64,000 nucleotides of DNA from Erythroxylum novogranatense (GCA_029891385.1 CM057231.1:20119300-20183299), one strand, 5' to 3'; positions 9,381 through 23,498 are shown, counted from the stretch's first letter. Numbers and translations: made by a program. The notes: generated by a model from the letters alone, not told the origin.

Positions 9381-12330
9381 GAAGGAGGATCGGTAACTTC
9401 TGAGACAACCAGCAGGTAAGATTATTGGAATCGATAAAATAGGTAAAGATTCCTTTGCATGCATAAATAATGTATCGCTTGTTGATGGTCCAAGCATAAC
9501 TTGATTAGCGTCGATCGATTGTGTGATTCTGCTTTTTCAATCACATTCAATCAAAATCTTTCATGAAGTCGAAACAAAGATGGGTCTATACTTTTCTCTG
9601 CCAAGAGAAGAAACAATCTTTATAGAATTGATTTAGAAGATTTTTGAAGTCAAAATATTTCATGTTTTCTATCTTCCGAAGAAGAAAGACTTAATCTGGC
9701 ATAAAAAGCTAGGTCATGTCTCTTTTAAACATATTTCAAAGTTGGCAAAACATGATTTGGTAAGAGGATTGCCAAAAATAAGTTTTGACAAAGAGTTTTT
9801 CTGTGAAAACTGTTTGAAAGGAAAACAAGTTAAAACCTCCTTTTCTTCTAAAAGTTTTGTAACATCATCTAGACCTTTAGAGTTGTTACATATGGATTTA
9901 TTTGGTCCAACTAGGACAATAAGTCTTGGCAGAAAGAAATATGGACTTGTTATTGTTGATGACTTTACTCGATTTTGTTGGATATTGTTCTTATCACACA
10001 AAGATGAATCTTTTAAGTGCTTTAGGACCTTATCCAGAAAGTTACGAGAATGAAAAGGAATGTCTATAGCCATGATCGGGGAGTGACCATGGTGGAGAGT
10101 TCGAGAATGAGAAGTTTAGATTATTCTGTGAGGAGAATGGAATTTCCCAAAACTTCTCAGCTCCCAGAACTCCACAACAGAATGGAGTTGTTGAAAGGAA
10201 GAACAGGACGATTCAAGAAATGGCAAGGACCATGCTGTGTGAAATGAATCTTCCTAAGTATTTCAGGTGGAAGGCAGAATACAAAGATGCTATATTCATA
10301 ATAGAATTTTGTTGCGACCCAAGTTGAAGAAGACTCCTTATGAGTTATGGAATGGAAGAAGACCAAATATATCTTATTTTCATCCATTTGGGTGCAAATG
10401 TTCTATTCTGAACACAAAGGAGCTGTTGGATAAATTCGATTCAAAGACCTATCCAGGAATCTTTCTAGGCTACTCATCATCGTCTAAGGTATTTCGGGTG
10501 TACAACCTTACGTCAAACACAGTTGAGGAGACCATCCATGTCAAGTTTGATGATAATTCCCAACCTCATAAGGAAGATGACATGGAGAGTGAAGGTCCTT
10601 CAAAGAACTTAGATGATAGAACAGAAACTCCATCATCAGGAACATATGTAGACAAAGTTGAAGATATTCCAGAAACCATCAGATTAAAAAGAGACTGGAA
10701 ATATAAAAGTTCTCATCCAGAAGAGTTGATTATCGGAAAGACTTTAGAAGGAGTTAGGACAAGGTCCAGATTCAGAAGAGAAGCTAATGTGGCTTTTATC
10801 TCTGAAATAGAACCGAAGAAGGTTGAGGAAGCTCTTCAAGACGAAGCTTGGGTGTTAGCCATGCAAGAGGAGCTGAATCAATTTACTAGGAATAATGTCT
10901 GGTCCTTAGTTCCGAAACTCCCTAAGAAATCTATAATAGGAACCAGATGGGTCTTTAAGAATAAGTTAGACGAATCAGGTAGAGTGAGTCGAAATAAGGC
11001 TAGATTAGTAGCACAAGGCTATAATCAGCAAGAAGGAATAGACTATAATGAGACGTATGCTCCAGTAGCAAGACTTGAAGCTATTAGGATTCTGCTGGCA
11101 TATGCAGTTTGTCATGATATAAAGTTATTTCAAATGGATGTAAAGAGTGCATTTCTGAATGGCTTTATAGAAGAAGAAGTGTATGTTAAGCAACCACCTG
11201 GTTTCGAGGATGTTAAAAACCCAGACTATGTCTATAGACTTCATAAAGCCTTATACGGCCTGAAGCAAGCCCCTAGAGCTTGGTATGATCGTCTGAGTAC
11301 TTTTCTTATAGAAAATGGTTTCAGTAGAGGTCAAGTTGATAAGACGCTCTTTAGGAAGAAATTTCAGAATGATTTTATTATAGTTCAGATTTACGTTGAT
11401 GATATTATTTTTGGTGCTACTTCAAAAGAATTATGCATGAAATTTGAAAGTTTAATGAAGAAAGAATTTGAAATGAGTATGATGGGTGAGTTGAAGTTCT
11501 TTCTTAGGTTGCAAGTTACAAACCAAGAGAAAATCTTCATTCATCAACAAAATATGTGAAAGAGTTATTGAACAAATTTGATATGAAAATGTGAAGCCTA
11601 TGGCGAATCGATGCATCCTTCAAACCTTTTATCGAAAGATGAACTTGGTAAGAAGGTGGATCAAACCTCAGATAGAGGATGATCGGTTCTTTCATCGTAT
11701 CTTCAATAAGTAGACTGATATCTTGTTCGATGTATGCTTGTGTGCAAGGTTTCAGCCGATCCTAGAGAGTCTCATTTTATTGTTGTTAAAAGAATTATGA
11801 GATATCTCGCAGGTACTACTGATCTTTGCTTAATGTTTGAGAAAGGTAAAGATTTCAGGTTAATTGGATATTGCGATGCGGACTATGCCGGAGATAGAAT
11901 CGAAAGAAAGAGCACAAGTGGATGATATCTCTTTCTTGGTGCAAACCTAGTTTCCTGGTCAAGCAAGAGACAAAGCTCAATCGCTCTATCAATCGCCGAA
12001 GCAGAGTATATGTCTGCCGCAAGTTACTGTTCACAGACACTATGGATCAAGTATCAACTTGAAGATTACTCAGTTCGAGAAGAGGAGATTTCAATCTACT
12101 GCGACAACACCAGTGCAATTAATATGTCAAAGAATCCAATTCAGCATTCTAGAGTGAAGCACATAGAAGTCAGACATCATTTCCTGAGAGACTATGTTCA
12201 GAGGAAGGTGGTGCGCCTACGCTCATCGAAACAGAGCATCAAGGCGACATCTTCACCAAACCACCGAGTGAAGAATGGTTCCAAGATCGATTTAACCTTA
12301 ACATGGTTATGTTAAGCGAACAACAAAGCT
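9260..12330 (+). pseudogene. Sirevirus-like pol: protease, integrase, RT, RNase H
   Basis: The protease box reads WYLDKGCRRHMT at about 9309-9345, with Lys in place of the Ser of the usual DSG. Next come the integrase zinc-binding region (WHKKLGHVSFKHI; CENCLKGK, 9690-9830), the integrase core (HMDLFGP, VDDFTRF; then SAPRTPQQNGVVERKNRT in a shifted frame near 10155-10210) and a 430-codon open stretch (10267-11556). That stretch holds the end of integrase and RT ([53 protein letters not shown]). RNase H (DADYAGD, AEAEYMSAA, CDNTSAINMSKNP) spans 11734-12315 with a stop at 11923 and a late frameshift near 12205. At least five lesions make it non-functional, though RT itself is open. Confidence 0.87.
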
Positions 12331-12616
12331 AAGAGTAACGTCAAAACTAATAAATACGACATCTTGAGTTACAAATGGTAACTTCTCTCACAAGGAAGTT
12401 TTGAGGAAAAATCGATAATCTCGAGGATCTTAATGATTCTAGAACACACCGGACTATACCCTACAAGTATCTTGAAAGCAAAATCATTGCGGTTACTCTC
12501 ATCTCCGCATTTGCTCATCTTGCTTTCTAATTTTCTCAATCATTTTACCCTAGTCAAGAGTTTTCCGAAAAATGCTTTTCTTTACAAACAATGGAAGCAA
12601 TATGATTTTCTAAGAC

Positions 12617-13887
12617 ATGTGGATTTCGAAATCATTGAGGAATGATGGAATGGATGTAGAAACAGAGATTGAAAGAGCTGGGTGGAGGAATTTCTTCCAG
12701 GTACGAGAACCAGTATATACCAATGAGGTATTTGAGTTATGGAAGAATGCTCAGCTTGTAGACAAAACTGTGGTATCTTCGGTAGATGGTATATTTGTCG
12801 TTGTCACTAAGGAGCTGATAAAGAAGGTGACTGATTGTCCATCGGTTGGTGAGACTCTGTCTACCAAGGCCGGTTGGATGTCCCAGGTTGGAATGAAAGA
12901 AGAAGATGTCAGAAGACAACTGTATGGAGTTAATGATTCATGGGAGAGGAAGACCTCTAGTTTGGTTCCAAAGGCTAGGGTTTTTCATGTGATTCTGTTT
13001 AACTGCATTCTACCCAGAGCAGGTTCAAGGCATTTGGTGACTACCCTGGATGAACAATGCTTGTTTTACCTGCTAAATCATAGCCCTATTGATTTACCCT
13101 TCTTAATCTTTCACTACATGATTAAGGGGATGAAGGATACAAATAGCTATCTTTATGACATGCTTCTGACAAGGATTTTTCAGGAATCCGGAATCCTTCT
13201 ACACAAAGGAAATAGAAGGATTGTACCAGTGAAGAGTAAGATTGATGCAATCACAATACGGCGAATGGGTCTAAGGACAGTGACCAAAGAAGAAGCCGAC
13301 TCTTCAAGGAGAACAAGAACTAAGGGGGAGCGTGTTTTGAAGAAGACTCCCGCTTCAAGTTCTCGATCTCAAGAGAGTATAAGGTCGCTTGCAGATGAAC
13401 TAAGAAGAACATCAGGAAGACCGCTGATAAAACAGGCGAGTCCTAAAACCAAAGAAAGTCACCTCGGAGAACAGAACCAAGTGCGCCAAAAAGACAAGGA
13501 GAAAGTCTTTTAAGTGAAGTTACGAAGAAGGCAAAGAGATCTCCAAGGATTCGGACTCTAAGGCAACAAGAAAAGAAGATTGCCAGAGAACAGAGTCAAA
13601 AACAATCATCTCAATTTCGAGCACATAAGCAACAAGATCTTTAGTCTCTATTCTGGAAGAGGATACAGCCAGAAAAGCCAAAGAGACTGAGAAGAAAAGA
13701 AAATCGAATCGAGAGAAAAAATCTCACGTGCAGAAATCTTCAAGACCGATCAAGGTAAGACAAGACTAAGAAGATTAGTCGAAAGAAATCATCAAACCTA
13801 CGGGAAGTTAGTCGAAAGAAAGAAACCTTTAAGTCGCTCAAAGAAAAGAAACCGAAAGCAGAGCACGCTTAGAAATCCCATTGCTCA
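12617..13887 (+). pseudogene. Sirevirus env-like / plant-transposon-protein ORF, 5' part
   Basis: A 298-codon open frame at 12617-13513 lies 300 bp past pol on the same strand. I recognise no enzymatic motif. The layout (GWRNFFQV near the start, a middle part with HVILFNCILPRAGSRHLV and LLNHSPIDLPFLIFHYMI, then a Ser/Lys/Arg-rich tail) resembles the putative plant transposon protein (Transposase_32/Athila ORF-1) type and sits where Sireviruses carry their so-called envelope-like ORF. The basic, low-complexity tail continues to 13887 with stops. The LARD-like element interrupts it at 13888, and the rest resumes at 23504. Its function in these elements is not established, and a fusogenic role should not be assumed. 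Confidence 0.6.
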
Positions 13888-16800
13888 TGTAGCACCCCAC
13901 TCCCGCCAGACCCGAACCTGATATCGATGGTGATATCCGAGCCCGTGCCTCGCGAGGGTGGCGTACTAAAGCACTCATTATCTTTTAAAACTCGTTATGA
14001 AAATTTTCTTTTCTTTCAAAAACGTTTGAGTGCGCATAAATAATAAATGATTTGGGCCCAATTTTATAACAAAAGCATTTTCAAATATAAAACAATTTCA
14101 GTCACGCTATACAATTACACATAATCAATTGGGGCCCACCGAAACAAATCACTACACTAATGCAGATGTGAACAACACTGATCCCGACCCCTTACTCTGC
14201 CTTGCTAACAGTAGTCATACTCCCGTTTGTCTAACGGGGTACTCTTCATTTCCTGAAAAAAAATAGATGCAATGTTGGGTGAGATTGCGAACTCAGTGAG
14301 AAACCATCATCGATGGTTCACCCAACCCATGCATATATAGTCAATTCACATTGTGTCACATAATATCACATTCCCTATTAATTCATGCATTACCCATTTC
14401 ACACATATAAGGCGTATCGCCTTTCACAAACATCACATTTAATCATTCATAAATATATGATGCACGTGTGATACTTTTCATTTTTCATTTCGTTGTTGTG
14501 ACCCAGCGCATATCAGTGATCAGTATTCAGTACATACGTCTTAGGAAGTAGGAGAGCCCTCTGGGTATGCACTAATCCCTTTCTAAATGTAGGACCCCAC
14601 ACCCCACCCATAGGTGTTTGCAGGTTTTACTACGGCGTGTGTTTGCGGGTTTTACCGCGGCATCCTCAATTATTCAGTGGCGTCTCGGGTCAACAACTAT
14701 CATTATCTGATCATTCAATTATGCATGAATGCATATGTCACTATCCATTTTCAGTCATTTACATTACAATATCATTTCTCTATTCTTCGGACCTTTGGTC
14801 CGGTATTTCGATCATATGCACTTACAAATTAAATTTCACTGTTGCATTCATAACATTTACTCACATTAGCACTTCAATATCACATTTCCAATATTTCAAA
14901 CACCCATGGTTCGAAATCAATCAAAGACAATCACACATAATCCTTCCTTAACTCCACATGGCAATCGTACGTGAAATTAAGAACATATAGGTTGAGAAAC
15001 CAACTAGGTTACTCACCTGCACTTCCGAGCTATAGCCTGGAAGTCCCAGCATATCCGTGGAATTGCTTCATCGGTGCCTTTAAAAACAGTCAAATAATCT
15101 CACATTACCAATTATACCAATTTCAATAGTCAATAATGCATATTTAACAAATGCGATAAATACTATACATGTTATGACATTCCCGATCCAATTCCCGAAT
15201 TTTCTCAATTTGATCACTCTCACTCTAATTCATAACAATTTCAGATACCATAATTCAATTTACCACTTTCCATACTCTAAAGTCACATTCCAATTAAAAT
15301 CACGTTCACGATTTATTGCCATTCGATCCCGAGAATCATCTAATTAAATTTCGAATTTCCATTCCTATCAATTCAAAATTCTAAATCTCCAAATTCCAAT
15401 TAATCATTAAGGAACAATTCATTTAAAATTAAAACCTCAAACTCATTACTTGTAACAATCATCTCATAATCATTTGATTTCATTTCTTCTAAATTGCAAT
15501 TTTTAATCTCAAAAATTCAATTGATCCAATAGCCAAACTCATAAGAAATTAATCCTCAAAATTGCCATCAATTAAAACCAATTCAAATTTGAACTCAAAT
15601 TTCTCCAATTAAAAAGATCACCCTCGGCCTTCAACAGTGTCCTCGCCACGGGCGTGAGGTCACCATCAAGGCGAGACTCCTCCTCTCGCATACGTCAGTG
15701 GCGTATCAGAGCGCCAGATACGTCGTGGCGATGCGAGAGCGCCAGCAGCGTGATTGTTGCCGCCATGGCGGCGCTTGCACTCGTCATGATGATAAATTGC
15801 CACAAGGCGTCGTTGTACACGTCATGGCGGCAAAGGAGGATTTGCTTCACGGGTATATGATGAATATGTCGCGCCGTGCAAACCCAAATTCACGCCCAAA
15901 CCCGTAAATTCTCGATCTTCGATCTAACTCATCCAAATCCATTCTAAACACTTTCAATCGCTTTTAAACATTAAACCCAACTTATTTCTAACCTCAAATC
16001 CATCAAAAACTCATTATTCATCAAAACCCAAATCAAAATCAACAAAAACCCTATCATCCGAAACTTTCTAACTTTCTAAACAATTTCATACTCAAATCAA
16101 TGATCAAACTAAACGATTTAAATCATAAACACATAGAAACTTACTTGATTCAAGCTAGAAACCTTCGAAAATTCTCCAAGAAACTCCAAATCCCAGCTAA
16201 TCTCACCAACGACAAAACTCCATTTCTTTTGAAAGTAAAGAGAGTTTCGTGGATCACTAAAATCAAACAAGTTCACTTTATATACAAAAGGGATCTAGGG
16301 CTTGTTTGGCAATTTAATTGCCACAAGTCCAAATCTTAGGGTCTATCAATCCAAATCTTATTCTAATTTCCTCCTAATTTCGCAATAACTGTAAATAAAA
16401 ATTCCCAAAATCATAATTCAAATTGTTTTGTATCAATTGTCAATCCATCTCGGACCCAGAATTAAATTAATCAGTCACTAAGCCAATTTTTCGGTCCGGA
16501 TCCAACACTCTAAAAATTTCGGAAAAATTCCCATAAATTCACAAAATTTGAACATACCCATTCCTATACTCAAATTCCAGTTTCCATTCCTCTAAATCCA
16601 AATTCACTCCAATTCCATATTCAAAACCTAATTTCTACACTTATTACTCAATTTCCAATTTTTCACAATCCAATCCTCATCTGAACGATTATAACCAAAT
16701 TTCTGATTTACATAATCAAGTCGGGAATTTGTCATACATGTATGTGCATATATATATATGCTTATACAATCAATAATCATTTACCAATGACTATCGAAAC

Positions 16801-16894
16801 TATAATGCATGAGCAATGCAACATTTGCCTGTACTCAATCCTAACCCGATCCAAATTACCGACATACCCATCACACCGGTAACGGGATGTTACA
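13888..16894 (-). repeat. LARD-like element 3' LTR
   Basis: This 3007-bp copy starts TGTAGCACCCC and ends GGGATGTTACA on the plus strand. It is nearly identical to 20460-23498 over most of its length, but differs strongly in the GC-rich patch around 15630-15910. Short open frames inside it (for example 14614-14832 and 15654-15860) have no known domain. Confidence 0.9.
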
Positions 16895-16934
16895 ATTCTC
16901 CCATCCTAATAAAATTTCGTCCTCGAAATTTCAT
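16895..16934 (-). other. Polypurine tract and Tekay-type 3' box of LARD
   Basis: On the minus strand AGGATGGGAGAAT abuts the LTR, preceded by TTTCGAGGACGAAATTTTAT. This box at the end of pol is conserved in Tekay/Del Gypsy elements and primes plus-strand synthesis. Confidence 0.75.
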
Positions 16935-19900
16935 ATACGATTGATTAAGAAGATAGGGGAATTATTTCGATCACTAAAATATCTTTTTACACTATATCAA
17001 TACAAAACTAATTTCTGCCAATTTACTAAAAATTAATACAATCACTTACCTCTTTTTCTTTTCTCAAACTATACACTATTTTAACGATTTCTTTATGATT
17101 ACTCGCAATTCTTCAAATTCAACACCAATAACACACACTTCTGATCATATCAATATTCCCTATTTCTGTCCATATAACACTTTACAAACCCAAATCATCC
17201 TTTCGGTTTATACCGACTTACTAATCCATAATTCTATTCACAATACGGTCCCATCGAGGCCACTTATAACGAATTTAGTTTCCCATTTACCTTTTATCTC
17301 AATCAATGCGTAATTTGACCGAGGTGATACATTTAGGAGCATTTCATGTATCGCTCATCAAATTGCATCTCTTTAGTGCTAATTACTAATCTCATAAGGT
17401 TTCAAAACCTCTATAATCATCAATTCGATTCACTACCATTGACTTGGATTACTTAACTCCTATTACAGATTCAATTCACCTATCAACATTAACTCAAATC
17501 ACTCAGGGCCTTCGACTATATTAGGTCCTGTTCACTTTACTTTGGCTATATGACCTTTTATACACTTTCCAAATGATATCGCCAATTTAACAATTACTAT
17601 TCTCACAATCCATCTAAGCTATACATCAATCTTATAACCTTATGAATTCCTAAAATATCAACTTCATATTTATCACGAACAGTCAACTCTGTAGGTCCAA
17701 CATACATATAATTACTCGATGTCACATTCTACTTTCTATTACTCCTTCGATGAACTCTTACTATCGCATAAAGCTTCGATTGCCTCCTTAAATTTTTCAC
17801 TAACAATTCCTTTAATGAGTATTACCCATACTCTTGGGTCCAGCTTCAAATTCTCATTGCCTCTATAATCAATTCACTTACAATTCCTCGAAGGTCCATA
17901 TATTCAAAAGTCTCAATTCGGACTTTGCCATTCTTTCAATACACACCGCACACCGGTTTAGAATTCCAATAGCTAATACTTTCTTTTTGTCCCAGATTAA
18001 CTTGACAACTTGCACTCGGTCGCACCACAGGTTTCATAACCTTATCACCTAATTGTTTGCTTCATTTGCAAAATAGTATATTCATTATTGCTTTACATAC
18101 TCATAAATACATTCAAAACATTTCGAACTAATAGAATCCCCAAACTCTCAAAACACTTTCCAAGATAATAAATTACAATGCAGCCTATGAGATTATATTG
18201 ATCTCCACGAACATAGAATCACTTTACACTATTCCGATAGTCGCCTGATAATCTTTACTGGGGACACTTCATTAAATACTATAACATCTCCAAATTAAAG
18301 TGATACCATCAATACTCGAATTATAAATTTCTCCAAATGTCTCTTTTTACAATCTTTAGTCATACAATTCACACGTTTTTCCTCCAACATTATCATCAAG
18401 GTCTGTGATCAGAAGACATTCAACAATTTATGGACATATCCAATATACAATCAGTCCTAAAATAACTCCAAATTCCTTATATATCTGTCCCTTACGAATT
18501 TCGCATTTTCTCAATACCTCTATCACCATTAAGTCTCCCAGAGCCATATTTGAAGAAATATTTTCTCCACTTTTAAACACATTACATATATCATTAACAA
18601 TCATGGCCACTCTCCAATCTAAATACAATTGAGACATTTTACTCTTCAATAGCACAATACATTCAGGAGCATTAATAACTTTGATAATTTTTTCACCTAA
18701 GATTCCTTATACCATACTCATGATGAATTTTCATATAACTCTTTAAATATCGAACGACTCCAATAAGGATCAATGATTCTCACAATCTTTTCTCAGTTTC
18801 ATTATAACCTATTCAAACACATATTCTCATACACTAGATTCTCCACATATTTCAATTTGTTCACAATCATTACAAACTGGGTTAATAACACATTTATCAA
18901 ATCCACTTTATGCTTTACGATCATATTTACACGAAATATTCATGAATCGATATTCTCCTCAAATCACGACTAATATCTCTTTACCGTTCAATAATCCTAT
19001 TGCACAGTCGGATTCTTTACATTATCATAACACATGCCTTTTTAGTGACATATTCAATCTCTTACACTTGAGTCTCCTTTAAGATTAGGACTCCCAATAA
19101 TGACCTTTTATTCATTTTAGCTTTATCTCAGACTTACCCCATTAATTCAATAATTCATCCAATTAAATCATCTGATCGCCTTAACCCAATTCAAAGAAAA
19201 CTCTTATGTGTAAGAAGATTTCTATCTAATTTCATCAATACCACTAATGAAATTCCTAATCATCAACAGTCATCACATTTCTTATCAGGCATTCTCAATG
19301 CCTTAGGAAATCAATTTTACTATAACTCATAATAACTATAACTCATAACATCTCATGAAAATCAATTATGCCTCAATTTATACAGGACATTCTTTTCAAT
19401 AAGATTCAGCGAAGAAAATACCATCTAAATCACTTCATCTTTTCAAGAATTAGACGTAGAGCAACTCACAATTTAGTCACTTACGCTAAGGATACCCCAA
19501 TCTCATTTAATTTTTGACCACCTGCTTACCTTTTTACACCTGTCCTTAATCATAAGGATTTTACCATAATAATATCCTATTTACAATCTCAATTCATTCC
19601 CAAATAAATCACTATAAGCACTTTCGTTTCTTGCTTTAACTCACATAAACTTTAACTATAAGAATTATGATTGGCGGTTATCCACTAACTCCCCAATTGA
19701 TTCTGGTATCATTCTCATCCATAAAATACATATTTTACTTGCTATGGTGTACTCTCATTATCAGGTGTGCATTTCACAAAGGCAATTTAACTGGACCCTG
19801 ACCACCTTTTTCATTTACCTTTATCATTATCTTACAATTCAATCTTTTTATTATCTCGTTTTACGCAAGATTAATCACACTCAAATCCATATCACAAATG

Positions 19901-20441
19901 TACATTCATTCTTACTTTCTCACTTAACATATTCTAACTCTAAGTTATAGACCTCCAATCATAACTCCCATCACGCTTCCGCTGCGCCACTTTGATCATA
20001 GAACATTTTATTTCCATTTACTTTACTTATACACTTTCAATCTTGCCATCTTTAACATATCTCTATATTTCCTCTATCAATCCGCAACTACACACATATA
20101 TATATATATTCACATCTATTTCACATTCACAAATATATTCCAATATAACTCTAATGTCGGATTTCATAATAAGTCCATCAGTACCAATACACTAAATCTC
20201 CATTTATCAGATTGTACCATATGCCTGTTCTTATTCCTTGATATCCACAACTTCCATTTATCACATTCTACATATCATTCCTTTTCCTTGCTATTTCTAA
20301 TCACTTAATCCATTTGTACAGGCTCATGCATGAGACTCATATACTAGACTGGGGATCAGTTGTCACCGTCTGCTGGTGACATGACTTAAATGCATGTGAC
20401 TTGACACATTATTCAGAATGCCCATGTAAGATTGTACTTCT
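16935..20441 (-). other. LARD interior, non-coding and strand-asymmetric
   Basis: I could not recognise gag, protease, RT, RNase H or integrase in any frame. The sequence is very AT-rich and almost free of G on the plus strand over 3.5 kb (for example 17041-17100), so the element's own transcript strand would be C-poor. Open frames of 60-75 codons (17095-17313, 17834-18052, 18405-18632, 19744-19950) are Ile/Thr/Ser/Phe-rich and come from composition. Confidence 0.65.
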
Positions 20442-20455
20442 GGGCTCTGATACCA
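20442..20455 (-). other. Primer-binding site of LARD
   Basis: On the minus strand TGGTATCAGAGCCC begins four bases from the LTR end; the first 12 bases match the initiator-Met tRNA-type site exactly. Confidence 0.85.
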
Positions 20456-20459
20456 CAAA

Positions 20460-23400
20460 TGTAGCACCCCACTCCCGCCGGACCCGAACCCGATATCGAT
20501 GGTGATATCCGAGCCCATGCCTCGCGAGGGTGGCGTACTAGAGCACTCACTATCTTTTAAAACTCGTTATGACATTTTTCTTTTCTTTCAAAAACAATTG
20601 AGTGCGCATAAATAATAAATGATTTGGGCCCAATTTTATAACAAAAGAATTTTCAAATATAAAACAATTTCAGTCACGCTATACAATTACACATAATCAA
20701 TTGGGGCCCACAGAAACAAATCACTACACTAATGCAGATGTGAACAACACTGATCCCGACCCCTTACTCTGCCTTGCTAACGGTAGTCATACTCCCGTTT
20801 GTCTAACGGGGTACTCTTCATTTCCTAAAAAAAAAATAGATGCAATGTTGGGTGAGTTTGCGAACTCAGTGAGAAACCATCATCGATGGTTCACCCAACT
20901 CATGCATATATAGTCAATTCACATTGTGTCACATAATATCACATTCCCTATTAATTCATGCATTACCCATTTCACACATATAAGGCGTATCGCCTTTCAC
21001 AAACATCACATTTAATCATTCATAAATATATGATGCACGTGTGATACTTTTCATTTTTTATTTCGTTGTTGTGACCCAGCGCATATCAGTGATCAGTATT
21101 CAGTACATACGTCTTAGGAAGTAGGAGAGCCCTCTGGGTATGCACTACTTTCCACGCCACATGGGGATAGGAGAGCCCTCGGTATGCACTAATCCTTTCT
21201 AAATGTAGACCCCACACCCCACCCATAGTGTTTGCGGGTTTTATCATGGGCGTGTATTCATGGGTTTTACCGCGGCATCCTCAATTATTCAGTGGCGTCT
21301 CGGGTCAACAACTATCATTATCTGATCATTCAATTATGCATGAATGCATATGTCACTATCCATTTTCAGTCATTTACATTACAATATCATTTCTCTATTC
21401 TTCGGACCTTTGGTCCGGTATTTCGATCATATTCACTTACAAATTAAATTTCACTGTTGCATTCATAACATTTACTCACATTAGCACTTCAATATCACAT
21501 TTCTAATATTTCAAACATCCATGGTTCGAAATCAATCAAAAACAATCACACATAATCCTTCCTTAACTCCACATGGCAATCGTACCTGAAATTAAGAACA
21601 TATAGGTTGCGAAACCAACTAGGTTACTCACCTGCAGTTCCGAGCTATAGCCTGGAAGTCCCAGCATATCCGTGGAATTGCTCCATCGGTGCCTTTAAAA
21701 ATAGTCAAATAATCTCACATTACCAATTATACCAGTTTCAATAGTCAATAATGCATATTTAACAAATGCGATAAATACTATACATGTTATGACATTCCCG
21801 ATCCAATTCCTGAATTTTCTCAATTTGATCACTCTCACTCTAATTCATAACAATTTCAGATACCATAATTCAATTTACCACTTTCCATACTCTAAAGTCA
21901 CATTCCAATTAAAATCACGTTCACGATTTATTGCCATTCGATCCCGAGAATCATCTAATTAAATTTCGAATTTCCATTCCTATCAATTCAAAATTCTAAA
22001 TCTCCAAATTCCAATTAATCATTAAGGAACCAATTCATTTAAAATCAAAACCTCAAACTCATTACTTGTAACAATCATCTCATAATCATTTGATTTCATT
22101 TCTTCTAAATTGCAATTTCTAATCTCAAAAATTCAATTGATCCAATAGCCAAACTCATAAGAAATTAATCCTCAAAATTGCCATCAATTAAAACCAATTC
22201 AAATTTGAACTCAAATTTCTCCAATTAAAAAGATCACCCTCGGCCTTCAATAAAGGTGTCCTCGCCACAAGGCTGAGGTCACTTCGCCACAAGCGAGACT
22301 TCTCCTCTCGCATCACGTCGTAGTGCGAGAGAGCGCCGCAACGTGATCGTTGTTGCTCACCACATGGCGCGCTTGCACTCGTCATGGCGGCAGATAAAAT
22401 TCGCCGCCGCAGTCACGATGTACACGAAGCGCGCATGCGAAGGAGGATTTACTGCCATGCGATGATGAACATGTCACGGCATAACCCAAATTCACGCCCG
22501 AAACCCAGAAATTCTCTGATCTTCTGATCTAAACTCATCCAAATCCATTCTAAACACTTTCAATCAGTTTTAAACATTAAACCCAACTTATTTCTAACCT
22601 CAAATCCATCAAAAACTCATTATTCATCAAAACCCAAATCAAAATCAACAAAAACCCTATCATCCGAAACTTTCTAACTTTTTAAACAATTTCATACTCA
22701 AATCAATGATCAAACTAAACGATTAAATCATAAACACATAGAAACTTACTTGATTCAAGCTAGAAACCATCGAAAATTCTCTAAGAAACTCCAAATCCCA
22801 GCTAATCTCACCCACGACAAAACTCCATTTCTTTTGAAAGTAAAGAGAGTTTCGTGGATCACTAAAATCAAACTAGTTCACTTTATATACAAAAGGGATC
22901 TAGGGCTTGTTTGGCAATTTAATTGCCACAAGTCCAAATCTTAGGGTCTATCAATCCAAATCTTATTCTAATTTCCTCCCAATTTCGCAATAACTGTAAA
23001 TAAAAATTCCCAAAATCATAATTTAAATTGTTTCGTATCAATTATCAATCCATCTCGGACCCAGAATCAAATTAATCAGTCACTAAGCCATTTTTCCGGT
23101 CTAGATCCAACACTCTAAAAATTTCAAAAAAATTCTCATAAATTCACAAAATTTGAACATACCCATTCCTATACTCAAATTCCAGTTTCCATTCCTCTAA
23201 ATCCAAATTCACTCCAATTCCATATTCAAAACCTAATTTCTACACTTATTACTCAATTTCCAATTTTTCACAATCCAATCCTCATCTGAACGATTTAACC
23301 AAATTTCTGATTTACATAATCAAGTCGGGAATTTGTCATACATGTATGTGCATATATATATATGCTTATACAATCAATAATCATTTACCAATGACTATCG

Positions 23401-23498
23401 AAACTATAATGCATGAGCAATGCAACATTTGCCTGTACTCAATCCTAACCCGATCTAAATTACCGACATACCCATCACACCGGTAACGGGATGTTATA
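20460..23498 (-). repeat. LARD-like element 5' LTR
   Basis: This 3039-bp copy is the partner of 13888-16894. It has an extra block of about 45 bp near 21150-21193 in which the GAGAGCCCTC...TATGCACTA segment occurs twice; the other LTR has it once. The GC-rich patch at about 22240-22515 is rearranged relative to the other LTR. Confidence 0.9.

Noticed and set aside
14614..15907. Open frames in the LARD LTR, repeated at 21228-22944
   Set aside because: They recur only because the LTR is duplicated, have no known domain and are broken differently in the two copies.
17095..20195. Several 60-75 codon frames in the LARD interior
   Set aside because: Composition-driven Ile/Thr/Phe/Ser-rich translations with no retrotransposon motif.
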